A stretch of DNA of 64,000 nt from JAGOMW01 sp964644075 (GTDB lineage: Bacteria > Patescibacteriota > Gracilibacteria > BD1-5 > UBA2023), in contig CAZXUQ010000001.1 of NCBI GenBank assembly GCA_964644075.1, forward strand, positions 62,001-126,000. The letters run 5' to 3'. Numbering within the stretch: the first letter of the stretch is position 1; every line of letters begins with the position of its first letter. Below are positions 50,999-62,286 of the stretch, in pieces. Position numbers and translations under genes: made by a program. The notes under the pieces are model-generated. The model made no database searches, was not told the DNA's origin, and saw nothing but the letters and a program-made list of their open reading frames with translations.

Positions 50999-51340
50999 AT
51001 GAAAACAAATATTTTTTACGATCTTGATAGAGGAAATAGCGTTATTGATGCACCTGATTCAATAAGTGCAGCTAATGAGTTCTCTCCAGAAAAGAGCAAG
51101 GAGCTACAGGATTCATTTAGTACCATGGTAGTGAATACCCTTGGGAACAATGATACATACGAAAAAGCGCTCCATGTGATAGATGCTAAATTTGGAGAAT
51201 CTGACAATTTCAAGGCTGGCTTGCTTAGAGGTTTTGCAGATCGACTTCATGAGAACTATATAGATACAAAAGAAGTTGTTACCGCAAAAATTCATGACCG
51301 TCTCGATTATCTCAAATATGCTATAACTCCGTCAGCATAG
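50999..51340 (+). CDS. Small protein of unknown function
   Basis: This 113-residue, mostly helical acidic protein (FSPEKSKELQDSFSTMVVNTLGNN, KFGESDNFKAGLLRGFADRLHENYI, KIHDRLDYLKYAITPSA) has no TGA codon. Composition is more AT-rich than its neighbours. No signal peptide or motif was recognised. Its last 20 bases overlap the 3' end of the convergent ligA gene. The start ATG follows directly on the T-rich tail of the preceding terminator, so its promoter is unclear. Confidence 0.6.
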   Translation: MKTNIFYDLDRGNSVIDAPDSISAANEFSPEKSKELQDSFSTMVVNTLGNNDTYEKALHVIDAKFGESDNFKAGLLRGFADRLHENYIDTKEVVTAKIHDRLDYLKYAITPSA

Positions 51341-53432
51341 TGAGAAACTCTTCCAGACTCAAACACTTCACTCCAAGGTCCTCGGCCTTGGATTTTTTTG
51401 ATCCTGCGTTTTCTCAAATAATAAGATAATCAAGCTTTCCCGTGACACTCGTGCGCACTTCCCCACCGTGTTTCTCGATCATCTCGTGGATCTCATCACG
51501 CGAGATGGACTCAAACGACCCAGTCACACAAAAAGACTTCCCTGTGATAAGAACCCCCTGCTCTTGTCATCCTGAGGTACGAAGGATCTGTTCTGGCTTT
51601 TCTATTACTAATTGAGCAAATAATTTCTCGATCATCTCTCTATTTTCTCTCATATAGTCGACGAATGCTCATGCCGTCTCTGGTCAGATATCCTTCACAG
51701 CGATGAGCTCATCTTCTGTGATGGTAAATACGTTTCGATCGAGTGAAAAAATCGTCTTCGCGATGAGTTTCGCAGTCTTTTTTCCGACATTTGGCACTCA
51801 GATAGCCACCAGTACTCGATCAAGTGTCGTGTGGCGAGCTTTTTCGATCGCTTCGAGGAGATTCGTTACTGATTTTTCCTTGTATCCTTCGAGGTTAAAA
51901 AACTGCTCTCGATAACCACCCAGATCAAATACTGATGCGAAGTCTGTAATCCACCCAAGTTCGAGAAAGAGTTCTATCTGACGAGCACCAAGCCCATCGA
52001 TGTTCATCCCTTGTTTTCCGACAAACATCTCGAGTTGCCCCTGAATTTTGGCTGGACAGTGAGGATTTGGACAGTAGATCGCGACCATACCATCATCTTG
52101 GCATGTCGGAGTCGAGCAGATCGGACATATTTTCGGGATTTCTATCGTTTTCTCACTGCCAGTGCGGAGCTCTGTGAGGACTGAGACGATCTCTGGGATG
52201 ACTTCTCCTGCTCGCATCACGAAGACATAGTCCCCTTCTTTGACGAGTTTTTTCTCGAGTTCATCATAGTTATGGAGAGTTGCCCGCTTTACGATCACTC
52301 CTGTCACTTCGACAGGTTCGAGATTGGCAACTGGTGTGATCGTCCCAGTACGACCGACTGAGTGTTCGATCGAGAGTACCTTCGTGCGGACTTGCTTAGC
52401 TGGGAATTTGTAAGCGATCGCATAGCGAGGATGATGCTCAGTACGACCGAGATCATCCCAGAGTGTCATATCGTCGAGCTTGAGTACCATACCGTCGATA
52501 TCAAAGTCAAAGTATTCTTTTCGGTTTTTCGTCTCTTCTTCGATACGATCACAGAGTCAGTCTATACCAGAAATCTGGGAAAATGAGAAATCCACTCGTG
52601 GAAATCCCCATGAAGCGAGAAGATCCATAAGCTCACGGTAGTTCCTGAGTGAATATTTCTTCGCTTCGACCTCATCTTGCTCTATCTGTGGTACAGAGTA
52701 TGCGAAGAACTGGAGATGGCGAGAGCGAGTCACGAGAGGATCGAGCTGACGAAGCGATCCAGATGCACAGTTTCGAGGATTAGCAAAGAGTTTTTCTCAT
52801 ACTTCGAGTCGCTCTTTATTCACATGGATAAATGCTGTCCGACTCATCATCACTTCCCCACGGATTTCCATCCTTTCTGTTTCCTTGAGTGCTTGTATTT
52901 CTTTCGACAGATTCTCTATCTCAAACGCTGTCAGAGTGACATCCTCCCCTTCTACCCCACTTCAACGTGTGATCGCTTGTTTCAGTTTCCCATATTCATA
53001 GATGACTGCAAGTCCGAGTCCATCATATTTTGGCTGAATATAGTAGTCATATTTTTCTCGGATTTTTCCTTGTTTTTCGAATATACGACGCATCCTATCT
53101 TCGAAATCTCTCACCTCATCGACACTATACGTATTGTCGAGCGAGATCATCGGATAGATATGTTTCACTTTCTGAAACTGAGATGAGGCGAGGATCGCGA
53201 GCTTGGCTGTAGGACTCCCTTCATCGAGCATATCATGATCCGCCTCGAGTCGAGCAAGCGCATGAAAGAGCTCATCATACTCAGTATCAGAGATGATCGG
53301 TGCTTCATCCTGATGGTAGAGACGATTGTGTTCGCGAACGACTTCACGCAGTGGGATGATGTCAGATTTTTTGAGATTATGAGATCGCTCGAGGAAGTCA
53401 CGAGAGAGGGAGAGGAGTTGGGAAGAATGCAT
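51321..53432 (-). CDS. ligA: NAD-dependent DNA ligase
   Basis: This is a 703-residue ligase. The Ia and adenylation domains contain HQDEAPIISDTEYDELFHALARLE, SLDNTYSVDEVRDFEDR, the catalytic KYDGLG (Lys adenylated by NAD) and FANPRNCASGSLRQLDP, FDIDGMVLKLDD, GRTEHHPRYAIAYKFPA. They are followed by the OB fold (EHSVGRTGTITPVANLEPVEVTG), the zinc finger CPIC...CPNPHC, helix-hairpin-helix repeats (GVPNVGKKTAKLI) and a C-terminal BRCT domain (GVLITGKSFCVTGSF..HGGEVRTSVTGKLDYLIIG). All domains are complete. TGA-Gly occurs in many of them, including the HhH. It ends within the 3' end of the 50999 gene. Confidence 0.97.
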
Positions 53433-53494
53433 AGATTCACTATATATAAATTTGAAATAAAAGAAATATTGACTACCATGATTTAGTTATTAAT

Positions 53495-53500
53495 TATAAT
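53495..53500 (+). promoter_or_regulatory. -10 box 8 nt before the 68-aa gene
   Basis: A perfect TATAAT, eight bases, ATG at 53509; leaderless layout, divergent from ligA. Confidence 0.5.
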
Positions 53501-53508
53501 TTTTGAAC

Positions 53509-53715
53509 ATGAAGCCTTTCGATCGTCCTCTCGAAGTTACTGAAACACGAGATATCATCCTCGCTAAGATGCTGGCACAAAATCCAAATAATGTCGCTAA
53601 CGTGACAGCTGTTCTACTGGGACTCAATGATAAAGTATTACCTACATCACATCGACTTTCTAGAAGTGGTATCGTCTTAGAGGCAACGACTCCAAGCGAG
53701 CTCATAGGATCATAA
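53509..53715 (+). CDS. Small hypothetical protein
   Basis: This 68-residue ORF (MKPFDRPLEVTETRDIILAKMLAQNPNN...) has no TGA codon and ends at TAA. ATG at 53509 is preferred over TTG at 53503 because a perfect TATAAT sits 8 nt upstream. The protein looks soluble, with a first helix (TRDIILAKMLAQ) and a second hydrophobic stretch (NVTAVLLGLNDKVL). I do not recognise it. It lies between divergent ligA and tig; it could be a chance ORF, but codon use and the promoter support it. Confidence 0.5.
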   Translation: MKPFDRPLEVTETRDIILAKMLAQNPNNVANVTAVLLGLNDKVLPTSHRLSRSGIVLEATTPSELIGS

Positions 53716-53787
53716 TTCTTTTGCCTTTTCTCCCTTTTTCCATATAATTTTCCCGTTTTATTCGGGATTTTTAATTCTCTGAAATAT

Positions 53788-53818
53788 TCGTAATTTTTTA
53801 ATTCGTAATTCGTAATTT
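53788..53818. repeat. Three short direct repeats before tig
   Basis: ATTCGTAATTTTTTA, ATTCGTA, ATTCGTAATTTCC in tandem just before the start codon. Possible slippage product or regulatory spacer. Confidence 0.5.
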
Positions 53819-53820
53819 CC

Positions 53821-55149
53821 ATGCAATCTACCGTCACTCGCAAAAATAGCTACACTCTCGTCGTCACGATCAAAGAATCTGGCGCAGAGCTCGAAAAAGC
53901 AAAAAAAGCTGTTATCGAAGAAATCAGGACAAAAGGAAAAGTAAAGGGATTTAAGCAGGGTTCTGCGATCCCAGAACATGTCATCATCCGCGAATACGGA
54001 GAGGCAGGTATCGAGCAACAGGCTCTCGATCAGCTCGTCGGCAAGCTCTATCCGAAAGTACTCAAAAAAGAAAATATCCTCCCCGTCGCTGCAGGAAATA
54101 TCACCGAGATCAAGAGTAAAGATCCTCTCGAACTCACGCTCGAAGTCGAGGTCTTCCCTGAGATCGAGATCGATGAGAAAAAGATGAACAAGATCAAGGT
54201 AAAAAAGACTCCTGTCTCTATCGATGAGAAGGATGTCGATGCTGAGATCGATGCGATCAAGACTCGATTTACCCACTTTCACGAGGCAGGTCATCATACA
54301 GAGGACGGAGCAGATACGAGCCATCTCGCGATCGAGAATGGTGACCGCGCCACTATCTCTGCTCAGGGGTATGATAAGAAATGAGGAGAAGCGATCAAGG
54401 AAACAAAAGTCCCGAACTATCCTCTCGTGATCGGTTCTGGATCATTTATCCCAGGATTTGAGGAGCATCTTATCGGCGCGAAGGTCGGAGATGAGATCGC
54501 TTTTGATATCACGTTCCCGAAGGATTACCACTCAGATGACTTCAAGAGTCGGAAGGTCCACTTCATTTGTCAGGTCGAGAAAGTCGAGAAACCACATACT
54601 CCAGAGTTCACTCCAGAGTTTATCGAGCAACTCAGAGGAAAGAAGACTGATATGGCGGGATTTCGTGAGATCATCCGTGGAGAAATCCTCGCGAAAAAAG
54701 AATATGAAGCTCGTGCAGCTGATGAGGATAATCTCATGAAACAGATGCTTGAAGTTGCGTCATTTGACGTCGGACCATCGCTCCTCTCCGCTGAGATCGA
54801 GCAGGTCTATCGTGAGCACGCAGAGAACCTCATGCAACAGGGATACGATATCAAGGACTACCTCGGCCACGTTCACAAGTCTCCTGAAATGTACAAGGAA
54901 GAAGTCGTGAAACCAGAAGCGGATCGTCGCCTCCGTGCTGAGCTCCTCCTCCGCAAGATCCGTGAAATCAAAGGAACTGAGCCAACAGAGGATGAAATCA
55001 AATCTGAAGTCGAGAAAGTCATATCTCAGTATGGATCAGCGGAAGTCGTCGAGCGTCTCCGTGCCAAGCTCGTCCCTGGTGATACCTACTATGAGGATAT
55101 CAAAAATCGCCTCGCCTATCGTAAGGTGGTTGATACATTCTTTGAATAA
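53821..55149 (+). CDS. tig: Trigger factor
   Basis: This 442-residue ribosome-associated chaperone has the N-terminal ribosome-binding domain (KVKGFKQGSAIPEHVIIREYGEAGIEQQALDQLV, a variant of the 'GFRxGKxP' loop), a central FKBP-type isomerase domain (VIGSGSFIPGFEEHLIGAKVGDEIAFDITFPKDYHSDDFKSRKVHFICQVEKVE) and a long helical C-terminal arm domain (RRLRAELLLRKIREIKGTEPTEDEIKSEVEKVISQYG). A single TGA-Gly codon at 54382 joins the two halves. The spacer upstream has three ATTCGTAATT direct repeats (53788-53818). Confidence 0.96.
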
Positions 55150-55154
55150 AATGA

Positions 55155-55180
55155 AATCCCTCTAACGAGAGGGATTATTT
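55155..55180. terminator. Bidirectional terminator between tig and the HTH-like orphan
   Basis: AATCCCTCT-AACG-AGAGGGATT, 9-bp perfect stem, with AT-rich flanks on both sides. It serves two convergent genes. Confidence 0.8.
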
Positions 55181-55793
55181 AATGCCCAAAAAGGTTCTCA
55201 TACTTTTTTATATCAATAATTCTTCGAGGAGCTTTTGAGGTTTTTGGCTTTATTTTTTTAATTTCTTCTCTATAAATAGAAAGTGCGTTTCCTAAGAATT
55301 CTTTTTTTAGCTTAAAGCGCGGTTGGTATCATATTTTTGATCGCTCAAACCATTTAGGATTATTATCAAGTATATAGTTCCATATAGTATGAACATCCCC
55401 TATTGGAAGTCATTCTCGTTCTAATTTGGCACGGAATTCTTCTCGTCATATAAGCTCTTCTGAAAGAACACTATTTGTCTGAGACTGGGTTTTTGCTTTT
55501 ACACGAGATAAGTCTTTTGAAGATTTATGCAATTTAATTCTTTTAATGAAGATGTTAACTGCCTTTTTGCTATGAAAGCGAAATAGTGACTCATTTGGTC
55601 ACGCTAGTCGATTTTTTGGGTCAGGATTAAATTGTTCATATAAACTCTTATCAATATCTGCGAGTGCCTTATAGAAGTGGTTTATTGTGACAGAAAGTGC
55701 TCAAATAATATCTTTAATAGTGGCTCACTGAGCCAAGAGTTTCTCTTTGATTCGTTCTTCTGGTGATGTTTGAAGTATGTTAGCAAATGACAT
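55179..55793 (-). CDS. AT-rich orphan with N-terminal HTH-like segment
   Basis: This 204-residue ORF is revealed only with TGA as Gly (at least six TGA codons). The N-terminus SPEERIKEKLLAQGATIKDIIGALSVTINHFYKALADI reads like a small terminase/transposase-type helix-turn-helix that decides ordered insertion into DNA. The rest is basic and helical (FRFHSKKAVNIFIKRIKLHK, REEFRAKLEREGLPIGDVHTIWNYIL). Base composition is AT-rich relative to tig and secA. It may be a remnant of a mobile element or phage, but no partner gene, repeat boundary or transposase core is present. I do not recognise the family with certainty. Confidence 0.6.
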
Positions 55794-55935
55794 AAGTTTA
55801 TTATAAAAATAAAATATTTTTTGTCCAGAGTTTCACCCGTTTTTCACTCTATGAGATTTGAAAAAGTCGGACTTTTTCGTATAATCCAGCGGAATTTTGT
55901 ATTTATCTTACTGGATTTATCCGCCCCACGCCCTC

Positions 55936-58704
55936 ATGAACCTGCTCTCACTCATATTCGGAGATCCAAGCGAAAAGAAGCTCCGTCACTACCAAAAAGA
56001 ACTCTCAAAAATCAAAGAAAAAGAAGAAAAACTTCGTAGCGAGATCAACTCGATCGAAGAGGTCCAAGCCAAAACTCACGAATTTCAGTCACTTTTTGCA
56101 GGACTCGATATCGAGAATGAGGATGATCGGAAAAAAATCCGAGAAATTCTCGAGTCGATCAAGCATGAGGCATTCGCACTCCATCGCCGTGCCTGTGAGA
56201 TCATCTATGGACAAGAGTTCGATATCGGAAACTCTGAGAAAGTAACATGGAATATGATCCCCTACGATGTCCAGCTTATTGGTGCGCTCGCGCTCCATGA
56301 TGGATCGATCGCTGAGATGCGCACAGGAGAGGGAAAGACACTCGTGGCAACGATCGCTGCGTACTTGAATACACTCGTCCCTGCAAGTGTCCATATCGTA
56401 ACTGTCAACGACTATCTCGCTCGCCGTGATGCTCGGGAAATGGGTATCATCTACAAAGCTCTGGGTGTGACCGTAGGAGTGATCTCTCATGGTCAGTCAT
56501 TTGAGGAAAAACTCGCCAGCTACAAGTGTGATGTCGTCTATGCGACCAATAACGAACTCGGGTTTGACTACCTCAGAGACAATATGGCGATCCGAGCTGA
56601 TCGACAAGCAATGGGAAAACGGTGGTTTGCGATCGTGGATGAAGTTGACTCGATCCTCATCGATGAAGCACGTACTCCGCTCATCATCTCAGCTCCTGAT
56701 ACGGAACCGACGAGCAAATATAGCCGTTTTGCTGCTTTTGCCCGATCTCTTATAAATGAAACTGACTACAAAATCGACGAAAAGCAAAAAACAGCCACTC
56801 TCACAGAAGATGGTATTACAAAGCTCGAAAATTACCTCGGTGTCGATAATATCTATGTCAGTCAGCACTTCAACGACCTCCACCACGTCGAAAACGCCCT
56901 CAAGGCTGCAACCGTCTACAAAAAAGATATCGAGTACCTCGTACGAAATGATGAGGTGATGATCATCGATGAGCATACTGGACGCGTCCTCCCAGGACGT
57001 CGCTACAGTGATGGACTCCATCAGGCGATCGAGGCAAAAGAAGGAGTTACCATCCAGCAAGAGTCTCGTACCCTTGCATCTGTCACGTTTCAGAACTATT
57101 TCCGTCTCTACCCAAAACTCTCAGGTATGACCGGTACGGCGAAGACTGAAGAGGAAGAATTCTATAAAATATACCACCTCGAAGTCATCACTATCCCGAC
57201 CAATAAGCCAATCAAGCGTATCGATCGTGGAGATCTCCTCTTTCGTACTGAAAAAGGAAAATACGCTTACCTCACACGCCTCATCAGCGAACTTCATAAG
57301 ATGGGCCAGCCGATACTCGTCGGAACTGTCTCTGTCGCAAAAAGTGAATATCTTTCGAGTCTGCTCGAAAAAGAAGGCATCCCACATCAAGTTCTCAATG
57401 CAAAACAAGACGCACGCGAAGCTGATATCATCGGACTTGCTGGTCGATATGGCGCTGTGACAATCGCGACAAATATGGCCTGACGTGGTACAGATATCAA
57501 AATCGATGAGCGTGTTCGTACACTGACAGGAAGTGTAAAACTCACATGAGCCGCAGGTGTCCAGGAATACCCTCTCGGCTGACTCTACGTCATCGGTACA
57601 GAAAAACATGAAACACGTCGCATCGATAACCAGCTTCGTGGACGATCTGGACGTCAGGGTGATCCAGGGCTTTCACAGTTTATGCTCTCCCCACAGGACG
57701 ATATCATGCGTATTTTTGGTGGAAATAAACTTTTTGGTCTTCTCGAAAATTTCGAAGGTCACCCTGAGTGAGATCCACTCATAGAGAGTCGCATGCTTAT
57801 GCGAAATATTACAACCATCCAAAAACAAGTGGAAGGACGTAACTTCGACATACGAAAACATATCCTCGAGTATGATGATGTACTCAATCATCACCGTCTC
57901 GCGATTTATTCTCGTCGTGCACGTATTCTCAAATGAGATGATATTCACAGTGAAATCATTGAAATGCTCGAGATGGAAGCCACGAGGCTTATGGGACTCG
58001 CTGAAACAACTGAAAAAACAGATGAAGAAACGAGTGATATGGATGATATGACGATCGAGTTCAAAAATAGACTCATAGAGCTCGTAAATGAATTTGTCGA
58101 TGCATCACTCGTAAATGCAGAAGATCTCTCTGGTATAGATGAAAAAGATGAGATAAAAGCACGTATCCTTTCCCTTCTCGGGGGAAAAATAGAAACACTC
58201 CGAAGCACTGGTACTGAGGAAGAGTTTGCTGAGTTTGAGCGACGACTCACGCTCGCGAGTATCGATGAGCTCTGGATGAACCACATCGACAGCATGGCGC
58301 ATCTTCGCGAAGAAGTCGCATTTGAGTGATACGCACAAAAAAATCCACTCATCATCTACAAAGAACGTGCCTATGATAAATTCGTGGCAATGGTCGAGAT
58401 GGTATGACTTCGTGTTATCAAGTGACTCCTCACTGCCAAGCCTCGCGAAGCTATAGAGGAAGTCAATCTTGAAGAAACACTTCTTTCGAAATACGCAGAA
58501 TCTGCAGTTGAGGGATTTGATACAAAAGCCCCATCCCAGGCAAGCCACCTCTGACATACAGAATATAGCGAACCACAGACAGACTCAACTGTCCGCATCA
58601 TACAGGCAAATACCCAGCGTGACCCTCTCTACACATGAGTATGACGCAATGATCCATGTCCATGTGGAAGCGGGAAAAAATACAAGCAATGTCACGGAAA
58701 ATAA
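55936..58704 (+). CDS. secA: Preprotein translocase subunit SecA
   Basis: This 922-residue ATPase pushes preproteins through SecYEG. It has MRTGEGKTLVATIAAYLNTL (Walker A), TVNDYLARRDA, DEVDSILIDEARTPLIIS (Walker B and DEAD-like), the preprotein cross-linking domain, SGMTGTAKTEEEEF, and NMAGRGTDIKI (the first Gly of GRGTD is TGA at 57481). RIDNQLRGRSGRQGDPG follows, and the helical scaffold region ends in a SEC-C zinc motif GRNDPCPCGSGKKYKQCHGK that binds SecB or phospholipid. The start at ATG 55936 is chosen over the upstream in-frame TTG (55897). About 15 TGA codons occur. Confidence 0.98.
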
Positions 58705-58725
58705 TCTATTCTTCACTTCTTTTTT

Positions 58726-59541
58726 ATGTCAGATAATCAGGAGACTCACTTTGAAACAGAAAATATTTCCGAAGGAAATAAGACAATACGAGAATTTATC
58801 TCATTTATGCGAGATCTCGTCATCATTCTTCTTATTGTTCTCTTTATACGATCATTTTTTGTGACACCGTTTCGGATAAATGGGAGCTCTATGGAGACGA
58901 GTTACCACGATAAAGAATATATTATCGTCGACAAGCTCTCGTATCTCAATCTGCCCGTGACGTACCAGGAGAATGTCTCGAACAACCTCTGGCAAAAAAC
59001 AACATGATGGGTACTCAGACACATCCCTGTCCATACTGGAGACCCTGTACGCGGAGATGTCGTCGTGATCACACCACATGTCGATCGCGATCGTGAATAC
59101 TATATCAAGCGCGTCATCGCACTTCCAGGAGAGATGATACGTTTCGAGGATGGAAATGTCTTTATCAAAAAAATTGGATCAGAGAAGTTCGTAAAAATTA
59201 ACGAGCCCTATCTTTCTGTTGCCAATGCATGAAACACACGTCTCCCAGAGCACGTAGAGGATAACGAATTTACCGTTCCAGAGGGATACTACTGGGTCAT
59301 GGGTGATAATCGAAATAACTCTGCAGACTCGCGCTCATGCTTTCGAAACTGTATCGGCTCTATGACGAGTGCTCATTTTATCCAGCGCAAAGATATCGTA
59401 GGAAAAGTACTTATTAACCTCGGGTATTACAACATATTCAACGAAGGATGACTCCTCCAAAGTGGAAAATGGAACTGGACACATCCGCCACGATTTCTGG
59501 CTCATCCACGAGAATCAAGTTATCCAGAACTCGGAGAATAA
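58726..59541 (+). CDS. lepB: Signal peptidase I
   Basis: This 271-residue membrane serine peptidase removes Sec signal peptides. One N-terminal helix (MRDLVIILLIVLFIRSFFVTPF) precedes box B with catalytic Ser in INGSSMETS. Catalytic Lys is in YYIKRVIALPGE (box D). Box E is GDNRNNSADSR. The insert between boxes carries a Cys pair (SRSCFRNCIGSM). TGA-Gly occurs in TTGWVLRH and NAGNTRLP. It begins 21 nt after secA, and truB starts 3 nt after its stop, giving a secA-lepB-truB series. Confidence 0.96.
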
Positions 59542-59544
59542 AAT

Positions 59545-60396
59545 ATGTTTTTTCTTATCGATAAACCTGTAGGGATGACGAGTTTTGATGTCATCCGAAA
59601 ACTCAGGAAAACCCTCGGGATAAAAAAAATGGGGCATACAGGAACCCTCGACCCCCTCGCAAGTGGACTCCTCCTCATCGCCACAGGAAACTCGACTAAG
59701 CTTATCCCACTCCTGGAGTGAGCATACAAGCGCTATCTGACAACCATACGCTGGGATGGGCACACAGAGTCCTATGATCTCGGATCGCCACTTACTCATG
59801 TCCCTAAAACTCCCCTTATCGATCGAAGGGATGAGGAAATTATAGAGTTTCTCGAGAATATTACTTCACAGGTTCCACCCAAACATAGTGCTCTTCATAT
59901 CGATGGTGAACGTGCCTATGAGAAGGCTCGAAGATGAGAAGATTTTGCTCTCGCGAGTCGTCCTATAAAGGTATGAGAAGTAAGAATACTCACGAGAGAC
60001 AATGACTCGATCACACTGGAGTTTACTGTATCATCAGGAGGATATATACGGTCTTTTGCTCCTGTAGTAGCAGATTTTTTTGGGAGGAAAGATTGCTGAT
60101 ATCTCTCATCTCTCTCTCGTATAAACATCATAAACTCATACACATCTCTCTCTCGTAGTGACGCTTCAGATATAGAACATCCAGAGGAAATTTCTTATAG
60201 TAGGTTATTTCCTACTTTTCATACATATGACATATGAGCTCTCGAGTGGACTCACATACAGGAGTGAAAAATAATAAAAAAATCCTGATGAACAGAAAAA
60301 AATGGAAATCTTTGTTTTTTTTCACATGAGGGGAAAATCAGCCTCATGAAATACACCGATGGCCTCTATCAAGTCGTCAGAAATGATGTCATATAA
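59545..60396 (+). CDS. truB: tRNA pseudouridine-55 synthase
   Basis: This 283-residue enzyme makes the T-loop pseudouridine. It has IDKPVGMTSFDVIRKLRK, MGHTGTLDPLASGLLLIATG (catalytic Asp in GTLDPLA), YKRYLTTIRWDGHTESYDL, VPPKHSALHIDGERAYEKAR and a C-terminal PUA-like segment. The sequence runs through many TGA codons; the last 80 residues, with several TGA codons close together (KSGGTEKNGN...), are less conserved. The end at 60396 assumes no earlier TAA or TAG, which I checked. Confidence 0.94.
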
Positions 60397-60460
60397 GCCT
60401 CTTCACAAAATCTTTACATAGAAAGTTTGCAATCAAAAAGACTTTCTGTATCCTACGGTC

Positions 60461-60961
60461 ATGTATCGAGTTTTTATCTACATGATAAGTATTGTTTCTG
60501 TCTCTCTTTTGGGAGGTTTTTTCGATGTTTCATATGCTTCAAGTGGTAAAACTGAAACAGGTACACTATCTACAAAAGAAGATACTTCCCCCACAGAGAC
60601 AGGTGCCATAGAGAAAAAAACACCGACAGGGTCAGGGAAAGTAGAGGAAAAAACGGAAGATAACACGATAGACAGCGAGGAAGAAGAAAAAATAAAACAA
60701 GATATCAACAGTTATATCATAGAGTCCTATAAAGCACAGTGAACCAAGATTATCAAAGATCTCAGCATAAAACTCACAAAGACTGTCCCAGATATCGAAG
60801 AAAGAAAAGAAGCGTACAAAAAAATCCAGAACTCCCTCGAGCTTCGGAAGAAAAAAACAGAGAAAGTGAAAATGTCAGATACAAAAAAATTGATTCTCAC
60901 AGAATTTCTCGATCATATGATCGACCTCCTCGATACCAAGATCAAGGAACTCGATGCCTAA
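60461..60961 (+). CDS. Secreted coiled-coil protein of unknown function
   Basis: This protein has 166 residues, with a signal peptide (YMISIVSVSLLGGFFDVSYAS) cleaved after about residue 27. A Thr/Glu-rich low-complexity linker occupies about 28-75, and then a basic/acidic helical region with coiled-coil character (EEEEKIKQDINSYIIESYKAQ, EERKEAYKKIQNSLELRKKKTEKVK, EFLDHMIDLLDTKIKELDA). One TGA-Gly occurs. I do not recognise a family. It sits 41 nt before the permease gene and could be co-transcribed. Confidence 0.65.
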
Positions 60962-61001
60962 AACTGGAGGAAAAACGATACCTCTATAAAATATAACGCC
61001 T

Positions 61002-62183
61002 ATGACGCAAGAACTCTCTCTCTGGACGAAAAAAATCACTATACTTCTCGTCATATGAGGATTTCTCTACGTCTCATATCTCCTACGAGATATCGTATTT
61101 ATCGTCGTACTGTCTGGATTTCTCACCATCATGGTAAACCCACTCGTAGATCTCGGGGAGAAATATAGAGTTCCAGCTTGGATCACTCTCACGCTCGTAC
61201 TTCTCATAGTATTCCTTCTTGGGAGTATTGTCGTCGGGACACTGGTACCGATCGTCGTGAACTACGTGAGTGATGTGGTAAATGCAGTGAGTTCTTGGAC
61301 GCTCAAGGCAAAAGAAATATATACAACAGAGTGAATTCATGGATTTCACTTTCATCCGTATATAGAGAGGGGGATACTTTTTCTCTTCTGAGAAGCGAAT
61401 ATCGACCACACTCTCGATATGATCAAGCAAAATGCTGGAAATATCCAGGCATTTCTCACGAACCAAATCAGTAATATCACTACAGGAAGCATATCGATCG
61501 TCGGACAGGTCGGATGAGTCGTAGGACTCTGGATTATTACTATCGTATCGACATTTCTCATGGTACTCGAGCGTCGTGCTCTCGGAAGATATATACTCTC
61601 GCTCTTCTCGAGGAGGCATAGCGAGATGCTTGAGAGGCACTACCGAGAGACACAACGAGTATTTACTTCCTGGCTCAAGGCAACACTTATACTCTCTCTG
61701 AGTATTTTTCTCATGACCTACGTCTGACTCACGATGGTACGATGGGTATTTGATATCGATACAGAGCGCACGTTTACACTCGCACTAATCGGTGGTATCA
61801 TGGAGTTCATACCATACGTGGGACCACTTATAGCCCTCGTACCTGCTGTGATCATTGCTCTCGGTATATCATGGAAGGCTGCAGCTATCATCACGATACT
61901 CTACCTCCTCATCCAGCGAGCGGAAAACGATGTCCTCGTCCCCTATGTCATGAGCAAGGCTCTCGACCTCTCACCATTTCTCGTCTTCATCGTGATGCTC
62001 GCAGGAGCATCGCTCTGATGAGTTCTCGGTATCATCTTCGCCGTACCAGTAGCATGAGTACTCCGTATCATCATCGAGGAGTACCGCACACGGACCAGTA
62101 CTGTAGACAAATCTCAGGAAAAAACAGAAAAAAAATTGACAACCTCTCGGAAATCAATATCCTCGAAAAAGTCAACTCTCTAA
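61002..62183 (+). CDS. AI-2E family transporter (PerM/YdiK-like permease)
   Basis: This 393-residue polytopic protein has about eight helices. Features of the AI-2E exporter/PerM family are VNPLVDLGEKYRVPAWITLTLVLLIVFLLGSIVVG, the repeated amphipathic segment with INNI-like helices, and the signature FTLALIGGIMEFIPYVGPLIALVPAVIIAL, then LYLLIQRAENDVLVPYVMSKALDLSPFLVFIVMLAG. These two segments are highly diagnostic. Members export diverse small molecules or ions (the AI-2 role is only for TqsA). Several TGA-Gly codons fall in helices. It ends in a Lys/Ser-rich tail. Confidence 0.9.
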
Positions 62184-62286
62184 CTATGACTCGTCTCTCT
62201 TCTGCTACATATTTCTGTTTCTTTTTCTTTCAGTCAGGACTGGAGGAGAGATTTGTGTAGTCGAGAACACTCGAATATAGAAACCC

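Noticed and set aside
62186..62260. Treating the 24-codon Phe-rich ORF as a firm leader-peptide gene
   Set aside because: The terminator pairing is suggestive, but the downstream gene is not linked to phenylalanine, so it is reported only as an observation.
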